A stretch of 64,000 bases of DNA from an uncultured Bacteroides sp. (lineage in GTDB: Bacteria > Bacteroidota > Bacteroidia > Bacteroidales > Bacteroidaceae): contig CASFRN010000161.1 of the NCBI GenBank assembly GCA_949296855.1, positions 1-64,000 on the forward strand, read 5' to 3'. The position numbers and the translations under genes were made by a program. This document shows positions 42,746-50,990 of the stretch, in pieces. Within the stretch, counting starts at the first letter, position 1. Each line of letters begins with the position of its first letter. Below the pieces are notes generated by a model. That model searched no databases and had not been told where the DNA came from. It saw only the letters and a list, made by a program, of their open reading frames with translations.

Positions 42746-43231
42746 AAACCGAACCGCTACCACCATCCGATGGTTAACCAATTCTCCGTCAAGGCTTGCG
42801 GGAGTAAAGTGAGGCAAGTCCCGGACAAGCTTACAGGCTATGGAGTCTATTTCCTGAGCGGTTTGACTATCGGAAATAAAAACGTTTGCCGACCTTCTGA
42901 GAGTAACGTGGCAAGGATACCCCGCCTTGCTTACAACGAACATGACTACCGGGATAGCTTCGCCAATGTGAATGTCCTTTACGGCTTCTTGCAAATAATC
43001 TTCCAAATCTCCAGCCGAGAACACGGGCGGCGTATCGACATCCGTATAAACCGTATCTTCATCTAAAATGACAGGCGCATTGATGCCGGGCAGATTTTCG
43101 ATGGTTATCGGCTCTTTCCGTTCTCTTTGTACTGTATCTGTTTGCACCGTAAATGTTTGGTCCGGTTTCTTTTGCATTTGGCAAGTCGTTAAAACGAACA
43201 AGCATAAGAACATCATCAGTTTTATACGCAT
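42740..43231 (-). CDS. Lipoprotein with a TonB C-terminal-like domain
   Basis: 163 residues. Lipobox LFVLTTC, Cys at about residue 17, then QMQKKPDQTFTV, a start almost identical to the next upstream gene's. Residues 85-163 (VVMFVVSKAGYPCHVTLRRS ... LPHFTPASLDGELVNHRMVVAVRFK) follow the pattern of the TonB C-terminal domain. There is no inner-membrane anchor or proline-rich linker, so it cannot be a normal TonB. Probably outer-membrane attached; role unknown. Confidence 0.7.
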   Translation of the reverse strand: MRIKLMMFLCLFVLTTCQMQKKPDQTFTVQTDTVQRERKEPITIENLPGINAPVILDEDTVYTDVDTPPVFSAGDLEDYLQEAVKDIHIGEAIPVVMFVVSKAGYPCHVTLRRSANVFISDSQTAQEIDSIACKLVRDLPHFTPASLDGELVNHRMVVAVRFK

Positions 43232-43250
43232 AAAGAATCAATGAAAACCA

Positions 43251-43838
43251 TTAGTCAAAAACAGCTATTCCTCCCTTCTTGAAAATCAGCCTGTCGTCAT
43301 CCATTACCGTTGCCTTGAATTTAGATATAGAAGCTGGAGAACAATCGCCTAAATGTACACTTACCCTATTTAAATCTGTACGTATTCCATGTCCGTAATA
43401 ATGTAAGGTATCCGTGCAAAACGCTTGGTGAGCGGTGAGGTAACGATTCAATTCATCGTAAACTTCCAGCAATTCGTTCATCGAGTAGTCGCAAGGGCGG
43501 ATAATGAAATTGCTTCCGCCTACCCTTCTTTCCAGTTCCGGACGATAGAATCCACAGTTTCCTTTTACTAACACTATGAGGAACTGGTTTTGGTCAAGGA
43601 AGACCCCTCCATAGTAGTCAGGATAATTTTTTTCTCCCACATAATTGGGAGTCACTTCGGTTGCAAAAGATTTTTCCAACCTTTGCGCAAGTTCGGATGC
43701 GCTCAACGGCTGACGGGTTTCGTATTCCGTAGTGTCTTTTTGAAGGTTTGCCGCCGTAAACGTTTTGTCCGGTTTCTTTTGCATTTGGCAAGCCGCTAAA
43801 GCAAGCAATAATAAACATACCATCGGTTTCATAGGCAT
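43251..43838 (-). CDS. Lipoprotein related to the protein at 50268; S1-protease pro-domain-like
   Basis: 195 residues with lipobox LLALAACQMQKK (Cys about 17). The body YPDYYGGVFLDQNQFLIVLVKG ... RRVGG ... PCDYSMNELLEVYDEL ... LNRVSVHLGDCSPASISKFK ... DDDRLIFKKG aligns by eye with the protein at 50268. The order of elements (YxGG strand, YS-x-x-x-L helix, NRV-V-V strand, ISKFK helix) recalls pro-domains of S1-type bacterial serine proteases, but no protease domain follows. It has a candidate promoter TAAATTTG just upstream and is 19 bp before the TonB-like lipoprotein gene, likely one transcript. Confidence 0.7.
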   Translation of the reverse strand: MPMKPMVCLLLLALAACQMQKKPDKTFTAANLQKDTTEYETRQPLSASELAQRLEKSFATEVTPNYVGEKNYPDYYGGVFLDQNQFLIVLVKGNCGFYRPELERRVGGSNFIIRPCDYSMNELLEVYDELNRYLTAHQAFCTDTLHYYGHGIRTDLNRVSVHLGDCSPASISKFKATVMDDDRLIFKKGGIAVFD

Positions 43839-43854
43839 AAATGTTTGGTTTCTG

Positions 43855-43862
43855 CAAATTTA
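43855..43862 (-). promoter_or_regulatory. Candidate -7 element for the two lipoprotein genes
   Basis: TAAATTTG on the minus strand, 16 bp upstream of the start at 43838. Confidence 0.4.
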
Positions 43863-43931
43863 TGAAAAAGAAAGGAAAAGCGCAACCGCAAGATTCTTCA
43901 TTCTTCATTTTTCGTTCTTCATTTAAATCTG

Positions 43932-43939
43932 TATCTTTG
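43932..43939 (+). promoter_or_regulatory. -7 element for metG
   Basis: TATCTTTG, 34 bp before the ATG at 43974. A run of attcttcattcttcatt words lies directly upstream. Confidence 0.45.
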
Positions 43940-43973
43940 CACCATTCTTACCGAATTTAAAAACATACGCTAT

Positions 43974-46016
43974 ATGGAAAAGAAATTCAAACGGACTACC
44001 GTCACCTCGGCACTGCCTTACGCCAACGGCCCTGTCCACATCGGACACTTGGCTGGTGTATATGTGCCCGCTGACATCTACGTGCGCTACCTGCGCCTGA
44101 AAAAAGAAGATGTGTTATTCATCGGAGGCTCGGACGAGCACGGTGTGCCTATCACCATCCGTGCCAAGAAAGAAGGCTGTACGCCTCAAGACATCGTGGA
44201 CCGCTATCATACGCTGATTCGCGATTCGTTCAAAGAATTCGGCATCTCGTTTGATGTGTACGGACGCACTTCATCGGAAGTGCATCACAAAACGGCTTCC
44301 GATTTCTTCCGCACCCTTTACAATAAAGGCGAGTTCATCGAAAAGACTTCGATGCAGTATTACGATGAAGAAGCGAAGACTTTCCTAGCCGACCGTTACA
44401 TTACGGGCGAATGCCCGCGTTGCCACGCCCAGGGAGCTTACGGCGACCAGTGCGAGAAGTGCGGCTCCACTCTTTCGCCTACGGAACTTATCAATCCGAA
44501 GAGTGCCATCAGCGGAAGTGAACCCGTGATGAAAGAAACCAAGCACTGGTATTTGCCCCTCGATAAGCACGAAGCGTGGCTGCGCCAATGGATATTGGAG
44601 GACCACAAGGAATGGCGTCCTAACGTGTACGGACAATGCAAGTCGTGGCTCGATATGGGACTTCAGCCCCGTGCCGTGAGCCGTGACCTTGACTGGGGTA
44701 TTCCTGTACCCGTAGAAGGAGCTGAAGGTAAAGTGCTCTACGTATGGTTTGACGCGCCTATCGGTTATATCTCGAACACCAAGGAATTGCTTCCAGACTC
44801 GTGGGAAAAATGGTGGAAAGACCCTGAAACACGCCTTATCCACTTCATCGGGAAAGACAACATCGTGTTCCACTGTATCGTGTTCCCCGCTATGCTGAAG
44901 GCGGAAGGCAGCTATATCCTGCCCGACAACGTGCCCGCCAATGAGTTCCTGAATCTGGAGGGAGACAAAATCTCTACCTCACGCAACTGGGCTGTATGGC
45001 TGCACGAATACCTGCAAGATTTCCCCGGCAAGCAAGACGTATTGCGCTACGTATTGACCGCCAACGCTCCCGAAACGAAAGACAACGACTTTACATGGAA
45101 AGACTTCCAGGCACGCAACAACAACGAATTAGTAGCCGTATACGGCAACTTCGTCAACCGTGCCCTTGTCTTGACACACAAGTATTTTGAAGGCAAAGTG
45201 CCCGTTTGCGGCGAACTGAACGATTACGATGAGGCGACCCTCCAAGAATTTGCCGATGTAAAGGCACAGGTAGAGAAGCTGCTCGATGTATTCAAGTTCC
45301 GCGACGCACAGAAGGAAGCGATGAACCTTGCCCGCATCGGCAATAAATACTTGGCAGATACCGAGCCGTGGAAGTTGGCGAAGACCGATATGGACCGTGT
45401 GGCTACCATTCTGCACATCGCCCTTCAATTGGTGGCAAACCTCTCTATCGCCTTCGAGCCGTTTTTGCCCTTCAGTTCCGAAAAGCTCCGCAAGATGCTG
45501 AACATGGAAAACTTCAGTTGGGAACAATTAGGACGTACCGACCTGTTAGAAGCCGGACATCTGTTGAACAAGGCGGAACTCCTGTTCGAAAAGATAGACG
45601 ACGAGACCATTCAGGCACAAGTAGACAAGCTGCTCGCCACAAAGAAGGCGAACGAAGCAGCCGCTTACAAAGCAAATCCCGTGAAGCCGACGGTATCTAT
45701 CGAAGACTTCGACAAGCTCGACATCCGTGTAGGTACGGTATTGGAATGCGAAACCGTGCCCAAGATGAAGAAGCTCCTGAAGTTCAAGATTGCCGACGGA
45801 CTGGAAAACCGTACCATCGTGAGTGGCATCGCCCAGCATTACAAACCCGAAGAATTGGTAGGCAAGCAGGTACTGTTCATCGCTAATCTTGCCCCGCGCC
45901 AGTTCAAGAACGGCTTGGTAAGCGAAGGTATGATATTAAGTGCCGAAAACTTCGACGGCTCACTGGCAGTCACTTCGGTATTGCGTGAAGTGAAGCCGGG
46001 AAGCGAAGTGAAGTAA
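43974..46016 (+). CDS. metG: Methionyl-tRNA synthetase with C-terminal tRNA-binding domain
   Basis: 680 residues. HIGH motif as HIGHLAG (residues 22-28), zinc knuckle [18 protein letters not shown] near 145-162, KMSKS variant KISTSR near 332-337, anticodon-binding helical domain, then an EMAPII/Trbp111-like domain from [17 protein letters not shown] (about 577) to the end. Loads Met on initiator and elongator tRNA. Confidence 0.96.
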   Translation: MEKKFKRTTVTSALPYANGPVHIGHLAGVYVPADIYVRYLRLKKEDVLFIGGSDEHGVPITIRAKKEGCTPQDIVDRYHTLIRDSFKEFGISFDVYGRTSSEVHHKTASDFFRTLYNKGEFIEKTSMQYYDEEAKTFLADRYITGECPRCHAQGAYGDQCEKCGSTLSPTELINPKSAISGSEPVMKETKHWYLPLDKHEAWLRQWILEDHKEWRPNVYGQCKSWLDMGLQPRAVSRDLDWGIPVPVEGAEGKVLYVWFDAPIGYISNTKELLPDSWEKWWKDPETRLIHFIGKDNIVFHCIVFPAMLKAEGSYILPDNVPANEFLNLEGDKISTSRNWAVWLHEYLQDFPGKQDVLRYVLTANAPETKDNDFTWKDFQARNNNELVAVYGNFVNRALVLTHKYFEGKVPVCGELNDYDEATLQEFADVKAQVEKLLDVFKFRDAQKEAMNLARIGNKYLADTEPWKLAKTDMDRVATILHIALQLVANLSIAFEPFLPFSSEKLRKMLNMENFSWEQLGRTDLLEAGHLLNKAELLFEKIDDETIQAQVDKLLATKKANEAAAYKANPVKPTVSIEDFDKLDIRVGTVLECETVPKMKKLLKFKIADGLENRTIVSGIAQHYKPEELVGKQVLFIANLAPRQFKNGLVSEGMILSAENFDGSLAVTSVLREVKPGSEVK

Positions 46017-46028
46017 AGCTTGTTTTCT

Positions 46029-46160
46029 CACCACAGATTACACAGATTTAAATAATTAATAATTAAAAGTGAACAATGAATAACGGCAAGTGTTTTCGTC
46101 TGTCGTTATTAACTATTAATTATTCATTATTAATTATTTAAATCTGTGTAATCTGTGGTG
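46029..46160. repeat. Nested intergenic hairpin: caccacagatt arms around attaatagttaat arms
   Basis: Outer arms caccacagattacacagatt (46029-46048) and its exact complement (46141-46160). Inside, taataattaa and attaactattaattattc words pair again around cggcaagtgttttcgtctgtcg. Between metG and the flippase gene. Confidence 0.85.
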
Positions 46161-46177
46161 AAAAATCCATCTACAAT

Positions 46178-47632
46178 ATGCCCGAACCTTCATTAAAAGA
46201 AAAGACAGCCAAAGGACTCTTCTGGGGAGCCATTAACAACGGTGCCCAGCAGGTGCTTGTGCTCTTGTTCGGGATTATCTTGGCACGCATCCTTTCGCCC
46301 GATGAATATGGAATGGTGGGGATGCTCACTATCTTTACCCTTATCGGGAATTCGTTACAAGAAAGCGGATTCCGGGCGGCATTGGTGAACGTGAGGAACA
46401 TCCGGCACGAAGACTACAATGCCGTATTCTGGTGCAGCCTGCTTATCGGCACGTGCGCCTATCTGCTCCTTTTCTGTTGCGCTCCGCTCATCGCCCGGTT
46501 CTATCAAGAGCCTGAACTCACCCCATTGGCACGCTATTGCTTTCTTGCCATTCCCATTGCCAGCCTCGGCACGGCACAGGGAGCTTATCTTTTCCGCAAC
46601 CTGAAGGTGCGCCAGCAAGCCCTTTCGGGTATCATTGCCCACGTGGTTTCGGGCTGCTTGGGCATCACGCTCGCCTTTTGCGGCTTCTCCTATTGGGGCA
46701 TCGCCACACAAAGCCTTACTTACCTGATTACGGTGACGCTCTGCACGTGGTATTTCTCGCCTTGGCGACCTACGTTCCGCATCGACTTCCGTCCGCTGAA
46801 GCCGCTTTTTGCCTTCAGTAGCAAACTCCTGATAACGAACATCGCCAACCAACTGAACAACAACCTGCTCTCGGTGATATTGGGAAAGTATTTCAATCCG
46901 CAAGCCGTGGGCAACTACAATCAGGCGAACAAATGGAACGGCACGGGGCATCAGTTCATTACGGGAATGATGGGCAGCGTGGCACAGCCCGTATTGGCAA
47001 GCATCAACAACGACCGCGAACGTTCCCTGCGCGTGTTCCGCAAGATTCTCCGCTTCTGCGCTTTCCTTGCCTTCCCTGCCATGTTCGGGCTGAGCATCGT
47101 GACGCACGAACTAATCCTGATTACCGTAGGTGGGAAATGGACGGGCAGCATCCCTTTGATGCAATTGCTCTGTATTGGAGGTGCATTCATCCCTCTCAAC
47201 ACCTTGTTTTCGAACCTGATTATCAGCCAGGGGAAATCGAACATTTATATGTGGAACATTATCGCTCAGGTCGTGCTCCAGTTGGCAACCGTATTGACGA
47301 TTGTCCGCTTCGGAGGCAGCATCCATACCATGGTCATTACTGGCGTATGCATCAACATCCTATGGCTTTTCGTATGGCAACGCTTCGCCCGCCGCTTCAT
47401 CCGCCTCACCCTGCGGATGCTCCTGCTCGACATAGCTCCTTTCCTCCTTACCGCTCTCATAGCTTGTGCCTCCGGATGGGTTGTATCGGAATGGACAGGA
47501 GGCCCGCTCCTCGTCACTTTCCTTACGAAAATCATCACAGCCGCCGCATGTTATTTCCTCATAATGAAGCTCGCCCACGCCGAAATCCTGCAAGAGTGCC
47601 TCGATTACTTCTTCAAGAAGAAACGCCCGTAA
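46178..47632 (+). CDS. Wzx-type lipopolysaccharide/oligosaccharide flippase
   Basis: 484 residues with about 12-14 membrane helices. The start TAKGLFWGAINNGAQQVLVLLFGIILA and RILSPDEYGMVGMLTIF are typical of polysaccharide exporters of the MOP superfamily. It should flip an undecaprenyl-linked glycan unit across the inner membrane. It opens the block of surface-glycan genes that runs to 59298. Confidence 0.9.
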   Translation: MPEPSLKEKTAKGLFWGAINNGAQQVLVLLFGIILARILSPDEYGMVGMLTIFTLIGNSLQESGFRAALVNVRNIRHEDYNAVFWCSLLIGTCAYLLLFCCAPLIARFYQEPELTPLARYCFLAIPIASLGTAQGAYLFRNLKVRQQALSGIIAHVVSGCLGITLAFCGFSYWGIATQSLTYLITVTLCTWYFSPWRPTFRIDFRPLKPLFAFSSKLLITNIANQLNNNLLSVILGKYFNPQAVGNYNQANKWNGTGHQFITGMMGSVAQPVLASINNDRERSLRVFRKILRFCAFLAFPAMFGLSIVTHELILITVGGKWTGSIPLMQLLCIGGAFIPLNTLFSNLIISQGKSNIYMWNIIAQVVLQLATVLTIVRFGGSIHTMVITGVCINILWLFVWQRFARRFIRLTLRMLLLDIAPFLLTALIACASGWVVSEWTGGPLLVTFLTKIITAAACYFLIMKLAHAEILQECLDYFFKKKRP

Positions 47633-47636
47633 ATCG

Positions 47637-47667
47637 TTTGCAAAGTAACGGAACTTTGCTACATTTG
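47637..47667 (+). promoter_or_regulatory. Promoter of the DUF3791-DUF3990 operon
   Basis: TTTG (47637-47640), 19-bp spacer, TACATTTG (47660-47667), 29 bp before the ATG at 47697. This gives the module its own transcription inside the glycan block. Confidence 0.65.
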
Positions 47668-47696
47668 CGGAAATAATATCTAAATACTAAACAGAT

Positions 47697-47927
47697 ATGA
47701 AAACAGAACCTGATATCAAAGACAAGGTAGCTTATATCATTGCCGTAATAAGCGAATTTGCTGCCGCCCATTCGCTTACCCCATCGCAAGCCTACCGCTA
47801 TTTAGACAGATTTAAAGGCATCGACTTTGTGAACCGCTTCTACAATGTCGAACATACCTTTTCATTCGAAGATGTCATAGAAGACCTTACTGCTTATTGT
47901 CATCGGAAAGGAGGCGCCTTGATATGA
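47697..47927 (+). CDS. DUF3791 family protein, candidate antitoxin or accessory
   Basis: 76 residues, all helical: KDKVAYIIAVISEFAAAHSLTPSQAYRYLDRFKGIDFVNRFYNVEHTFSFEDVIEDL. The pattern (central SxxxAYxYL and FYNVEHT) fits DUF3791, small proteins usually encoded next to DUF3990. The stop TGA overlaps the DUF3990 ATG (ATGA), so translation is coupled. Antitoxin function is inference from context. Confidence 0.8.
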   Translation: MKTEPDIKDKVAYIIAVISEFAAAHSLTPSQAYRYLDRFKGIDFVNRFYNVEHTFSFEDVIEDLTAYCHRKGGALI

Positions 47928-48412
47928 TACTTTATCACGGTTCTAATATTGATATCATTCATATAGACCTTTCACAATCGAAAACAGGTAAAGATTTCGG
48001 ATGCGGATTTTATCTTTCGGCAGATAAAGAGCAAGCGCGTGAACTGGCTGAACGGAAAACAGAACAAATCGGAAGTGGAAGTCCTACATTGAATGTTTAC
48101 GAGTTTGATGAAAATAGCTTGTGCGACACAGGTTTATCTGTACTCCGTTTCCAAAATTACAGTAAGGAATGGGCGGAATTCATCTTGATGAACCGCCGTA
48201 ACCGCACGCGCATCCCGGCACATAATTATGACATTGTCATCGGGCCGATAGCGGACGATGCGGTCGGCTTCCAAATACGACGGTTCACCTCAGGGCTGAT
48301 AGATATGGACATGTTCGTCGAAGAACTGAAGTATATGAAAGGAATTACTATCCAATACTTTTTCGGTACTGAAAAAGCAATCCGTTATCTGAAAAAACTC
48401 GAAACGCTATGA
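47924..48412 (+). CDS. DUF3990 family protein, probable ADP-ribosyltransferase fold
   Basis: 162 residues from ATG 47924 (open frame extends back to 47897, inside the previous gene). YHGSN (His5), KDFGCGFYLSADKEQA (Tyr30) and late ITIQYFFGTEKAI (Gln144, Glu150) follow the H-Y-[E/Q] order of mono-ADP-ribosyltransferase folds, to which DUF3990 is, to my knowledge, related. A toxin or DNA/RNA/protein-modifying role is plausible but not shown. Stop overlaps the next ATG by 4 nt. Confidence 0.75.
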   Translation: MILYHGSNIDIIHIDLSQSKTGKDFGCGFYLSADKEQARELAERKTEQIGSGSPTLNVYEFDENSLCDTGLSVLRFQNYSKEWAEFILMNRRNRTRIPAHNYDIVIGPIADDAVGFQIRRFTSGLIDMDMFVEELKYMKGITIQYFFGTEKAIRYLKKLETL

Positions 48413-48627
48413 CAAAAGAAACATTTATGATAGAAGAAATCTCCAAGGAAATCGTGCTCCTCTTGATGGAAGAACACGGTATGGATTTGAAAGAAGCCCT
48501 CCGCACCCTCTATACTTCGGATACCTACGCTAAGCTGACAAACCTCCGCACGGGTCTGTTTTCGCAAAGCACAGCATACGTGTATGAATACCTTGAACAC
48601 GAATTGGCGACAGGGAAAATGGCATAA
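48409..48627 (+). CDS. Second small DUF3791-like protein of the module
   Basis: 72 residues: EISKEIVLLLMEEHGMDLKEALRTLYTSDTYAKLTNLRTGLFSQSTAYVYEYLEHEL. Helical, with LRTGLFSQS as the conserved core of DUF3791-type proteins commonly found beside DUF3990. The start overlaps DUF3990 (ATGA) and the stop is 14 nt before the next glycosyltransferase gene, so readthrough into it is likely. Confidence 0.7.
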   Translation: MTKETFMIEEISKEIVLLLMEEHGMDLKEALRTLYTSDTYAKLTNLRTGLFSQSTAYVYEYLEHELATGKMA

Positions 48628-48641
48628 AAGAATAACACCCG

Positions 48642-49556
48642 ATGAGCACCCTCTACGTAGTCAGCCCCCCGCTTGAAATCTTCGAAGGCTTGAAGCCCGA
48701 ACTCCGCGCACGCATCGTCACCTTGCCCGACTTCCTGCGCTATCCAGCCGAGTGCATAAAGGGAATTACCCGAAGCCTGTTGGCGGGACGCATCCCCCTG
48801 CCCAAACAAATCCTGTATTATTGGTTTCCGAAAGAGCACTTCGACCGCCTCGTCCGTGCACAAGCGGGCGACGCTATTCTGATTTACGAAGCGTGCAACG
48901 TGCGGGTGCTCCGTGCCATCCGTCCCTACCTGCCCAAGGGAGTGCCCTGCTACATCTACTATTGCAACCCCGTCGAGACCACCTTCCGCCGTCCCGCTGA
49001 GGAACTAAAAGCCATCCGGGCCTTGGGCTACCGCCTGACGAGCTTCGACCCTTGCGAAGCCGAACGCTACGGAATGGCGTGCACAGGCCAATACTTCCGC
49101 TATCCCGACCGCCAGCCCGGCAGCATCACGTTCGACTGCTTCTTCTGCGGACTGCCCAAAGACCGAGCCGCCCTCCTCCACGACCTCCGCACCCGCCTCG
49201 AAGCCGAAGCCCTCACGTGCGATTTCGTCATCCCCCGCACCCCGGCAGAGAAGCTCACCTATCCCCAGTACCTCGACCGTCTCGCCCGCACCCGCTGCGT
49301 CATCGACATCTGCCAGCAGGGGCAAACCGGGCTGACCCGCCGCCCCCTCGAAGCCCTCTTCTACGGCAAGAAGCTCCTGACGAACAACCCGCAGATAGCC
49401 TCCTACGACTTCTACCGCCCGCAGAACGTCTTCATCCTCGGCAAAGACCCCGCGGACCGCCTCCGCGCCTTCATCGAAAGCCCCCTCGCCGAAGTTCCCG
49501 AACCCGTCCGCGCCGCCTACGATGTGAACGGGTGGATCCGGCATTACTTGCCGTGA
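48642..49556 (+). CDS. Putative glycosyltransferase (GT-B-like), surface glycan block
   Basis: 304 residues. There is no classical donor motif. The C-terminal part (ICQQGQTGLTRRPLEALFYG, KLLTNNP) resembles the donor domain of GT4/CgeB-like enzymes of Bacteroidales glycan loci, and the N-terminal half has ILIYEACNVRVLRAIRPYLP. Composition is strongly GC-rich with many C-ending codons, unlike the AT-rich genes around it. Assignment rests mostly on context. Confidence 0.6.
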   Translation: MSTLYVVSPPLEIFEGLKPELRARIVTLPDFLRYPAECIKGITRSLLAGRIPLPKQILYYWFPKEHFDRLVRAQAGDAILIYEACNVRVLRAIRPYLPKGVPCYIYYCNPVETTFRRPAEELKAIRALGYRLTSFDPCEAERYGMACTGQYFRYPDRQPGSITFDCFFCGLPKDRAALLHDLRTRLEAEALTCDFVIPRTPAEKLTYPQYLDRLARTRCVIDICQQGQTGLTRRPLEALFYGKKLLTNNPQIASYDFYRPQNVFILGKDPADRLRAFIESPLAEVPEPVRAAYDVNGWIRHYLP

Positions 49557-49583
49557 CATTTATTATTAAAAAGCAGAAAACAC

Positions 49584-49614
49584 TTGCTCTTGTGTGAATT
49601 AAAAATTACCTTTG
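49584..49614 (+). promoter_or_regulatory. Promoter of the first HigBA-type module, giving a leaderless mRNA
   Basis: TTG (49584-49586), 20-bp spacer, TACCTTTG (49607-49614). The toxin ATG begins at 49619, only 4 bp after the -7 box, so the transcript probably starts at or next to the ATG. Confidence 0.6.
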
Positions 49615-49618
49615 CGCT

Positions 49619-49963
49619 ATGAAAATCAGGAACGTCATAGCATACAAGCATTATTTCATCGACTTTGTGAAATCATTGCCCGAGAAGATGCAAGACAAGA
49701 TAATCAAGACCATTCAGTATGTGGAAACCCTGCAAATGGTTCCCGCAAAATACCTGAAGCACATCGAAGGGACAAAAGGGCTTTATGAAATCAGGGCTAA
49801 ATTCGCAAGCGACATAGTCCGTGTGTTCTGCTTTTTCGACGGCGAGAAATTGGTCATTCTTTTGAGTGGATTCCAAAAGAAAACCCAGAAGACACCCAAG
49901 AAGGAGATAGAACGGGCGATGAAACTGATGCAAGAATATTTTAATGAGAAAGAAAGGGAATGA
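49619..49963 (+). CDS. Type II toxin, RelE/HigB-like (phage Gp49 family)
   Basis: 114 residues: FVKSLPEKMQDKIIKTIQYVETLQ, then KHIEGTKGLYEIRAKFASDIVRVFCFFDGEKLVILLSGFQKK and TPKKEIERAMKLMQEYF. This is the RelE-like fold of Gp49/HigB toxins, ribosome-dependent mRNA interferases. Toxin-first order with antitoxin overlapping by 4 nt. Confidence 0.88.
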   Translation: MKIRNVIAYKHYFIDFVKSLPEKMQDKIIKTIQYVETLQMVPAKYLKHIEGTKGLYEIRAKFASDIVRVFCFFDGEKLVILLSGFQKKTQKTPKKEIERAMKLMQEYFNEKERE

Positions 49964-50256
49964 ATATGGAAACTTATACATTAGACGATATCAAGAAAGA
50001 AGTTTACGGGGAAATCGGAACCCCGCGCCGCGACAAGATAGAAGCCGAGCTTGCCAGCCTCCGCATCGGGATTCAGATACGCAATGCCCGCGAGGCAAGG
50101 AAGATGACCCAAAGTCAGCTTGCCGAAAAGATAGGCAAGGAACGCTCGTTCATATCCAAGGTGGAAAGCGACGGAAAGAACCTGACCTTGTCTACCTTAT
50201 ATGACATCGTGACAAAAGGCTTGGGCGGGAAACTGAGCATACAGGTGCAGCTGTAA
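49960..50256 (+). CDS. Antitoxin, HigA-like (XRE HTH)
   Basis: 98 residues. An N-terminal helical part is followed by an HTH at about 45-80 (RKMTQSQLAEKIGKERSFISKVE). Start overlaps the toxin stop (ATGA); a second ATG is at 49966. It should bind the toxin and repress the promoter at 49584. Confidence 0.88.
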   Translation: MNMETYTLDDIKKEVYGEIGTPRRDKIEAELASLRIGIQIRNAREARKMTQSQLAEKIGKERSFISKVESDGKNLTLSTLYDIVTKGLGGKLSIQVQL

Positions 50257-50267
50257 CCCTCAACAAT

Positions 50268-50807
50268 ATGAAAACAACCGCTTTCATCGGAATGCTGCTC
50301 CTGCTTTGCCTCCCCGGCTACGGGGGCAAGGAGCGGAAAGCCGAAGAGCCTCCGAAGGCTTATTCGAGCGTTGAAATGAGCCGGAAATATCATTCGACAT
50401 TCGAGGACGGAATCCGTTCTTACCCAGATTTGGATTATCCCGATTATTTGGGAGGGACGTATACCGATTCGGTGGGCAACCTTGTGTTCCTCATCAAAGG
50501 CGACACGGTGGCGGCGAAGAGTGACATCTTGCGGAGAATCGGGCATAATGCTTTGAACTTGCGGTTCGAGCCGTGCATATATTCCTTGCGGGCATTATCT
50601 GATTTGGTGGACGAATTGGGCGAACAGTTTGAAAACGCCGAGTTGCGTGAAGAACTTGGCTGGACGTTCATTTCCATCGCCGTGATGGAAAACAGAGTGT
50701 ATGTTTCTTTCAGTAATTGTTCGGACAATATTATCGCAAAATTCAAGGAAAGAGTATCCGACTCCCCAATGATTCGGTTCGACAAAATGGTATTTGAGCT
50801 TTTGTGA
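50268..50807 (+). CDS. Secreted protein related to that at 43251; pro-domain-like
   Basis: 179 residues with a hydrophobic N-terminus (MKTTAFIGMLLLLCLPGYGG; Cys15 within LLLLC, but no perfect lipobox). YPDYLGGTYTDSVGNLVFLIKG, RRIGHNALNLRFEPCIYS, LVDELGEQF, NRVYVSFSNCSDNIIAKFK and DSPMIRFDKM align with the 43251 lipoprotein. Function unknown; see findings. It ends just before a strong terminator, so it may be read from the HigBA promoter 11 bp upstream. Confidence 0.72.
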   Translation: MKTTAFIGMLLLLCLPGYGGKERKAEEPPKAYSSVEMSRKYHSTFEDGIRSYPDLDYPDYLGGTYTDSVGNLVFLIKGDTVAAKSDILRRIGHNALNLRFEPCIYSLRALSDLVDELGEQFENAELREELGWTFISIAVMENRVYVSFSNCSDNIIAKFKERVSDSPMIRFDKMVFELL

Positions 50808-50813
50808 GACCTC

Positions 50814-50867
50814 GAAAAACGTGCAAAATGTGCGCCGATCCCTCGGCGCGCATTTTGCACGTTTTTC
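50814..50867. terminator. Strong bidirectional terminator
   Basis: GAAAAACGTGCAAAATGTGC and GCCGA (25 bp) pair with the mirror arm ending CACGTTTTTC with a single G-T pair and loop tccc. T-runs on both sides. Ends the HigBA-secreted protein transcript. Confidence 0.85.
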
Positions 50868-50935
50868 AAGGACTATTTTTAGGGGTCGGGACACACTTTT
50901 CTTTGCTTCGAAGGTGGTTTATCGGAAAATAAAAC

Positions 50936-50943
50936 TAACTTTG
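50936..50943 (+). promoter_or_regulatory. -7 element for the DUF6261 gene
   Basis: TAACTTTG, 47 bp before the start at 50991. Confidence 0.4.
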
Positions 50944-50990
50944 GACGTGAATTAATTAACTATATGATCAAATTTAACCCCTTTTGAAAG

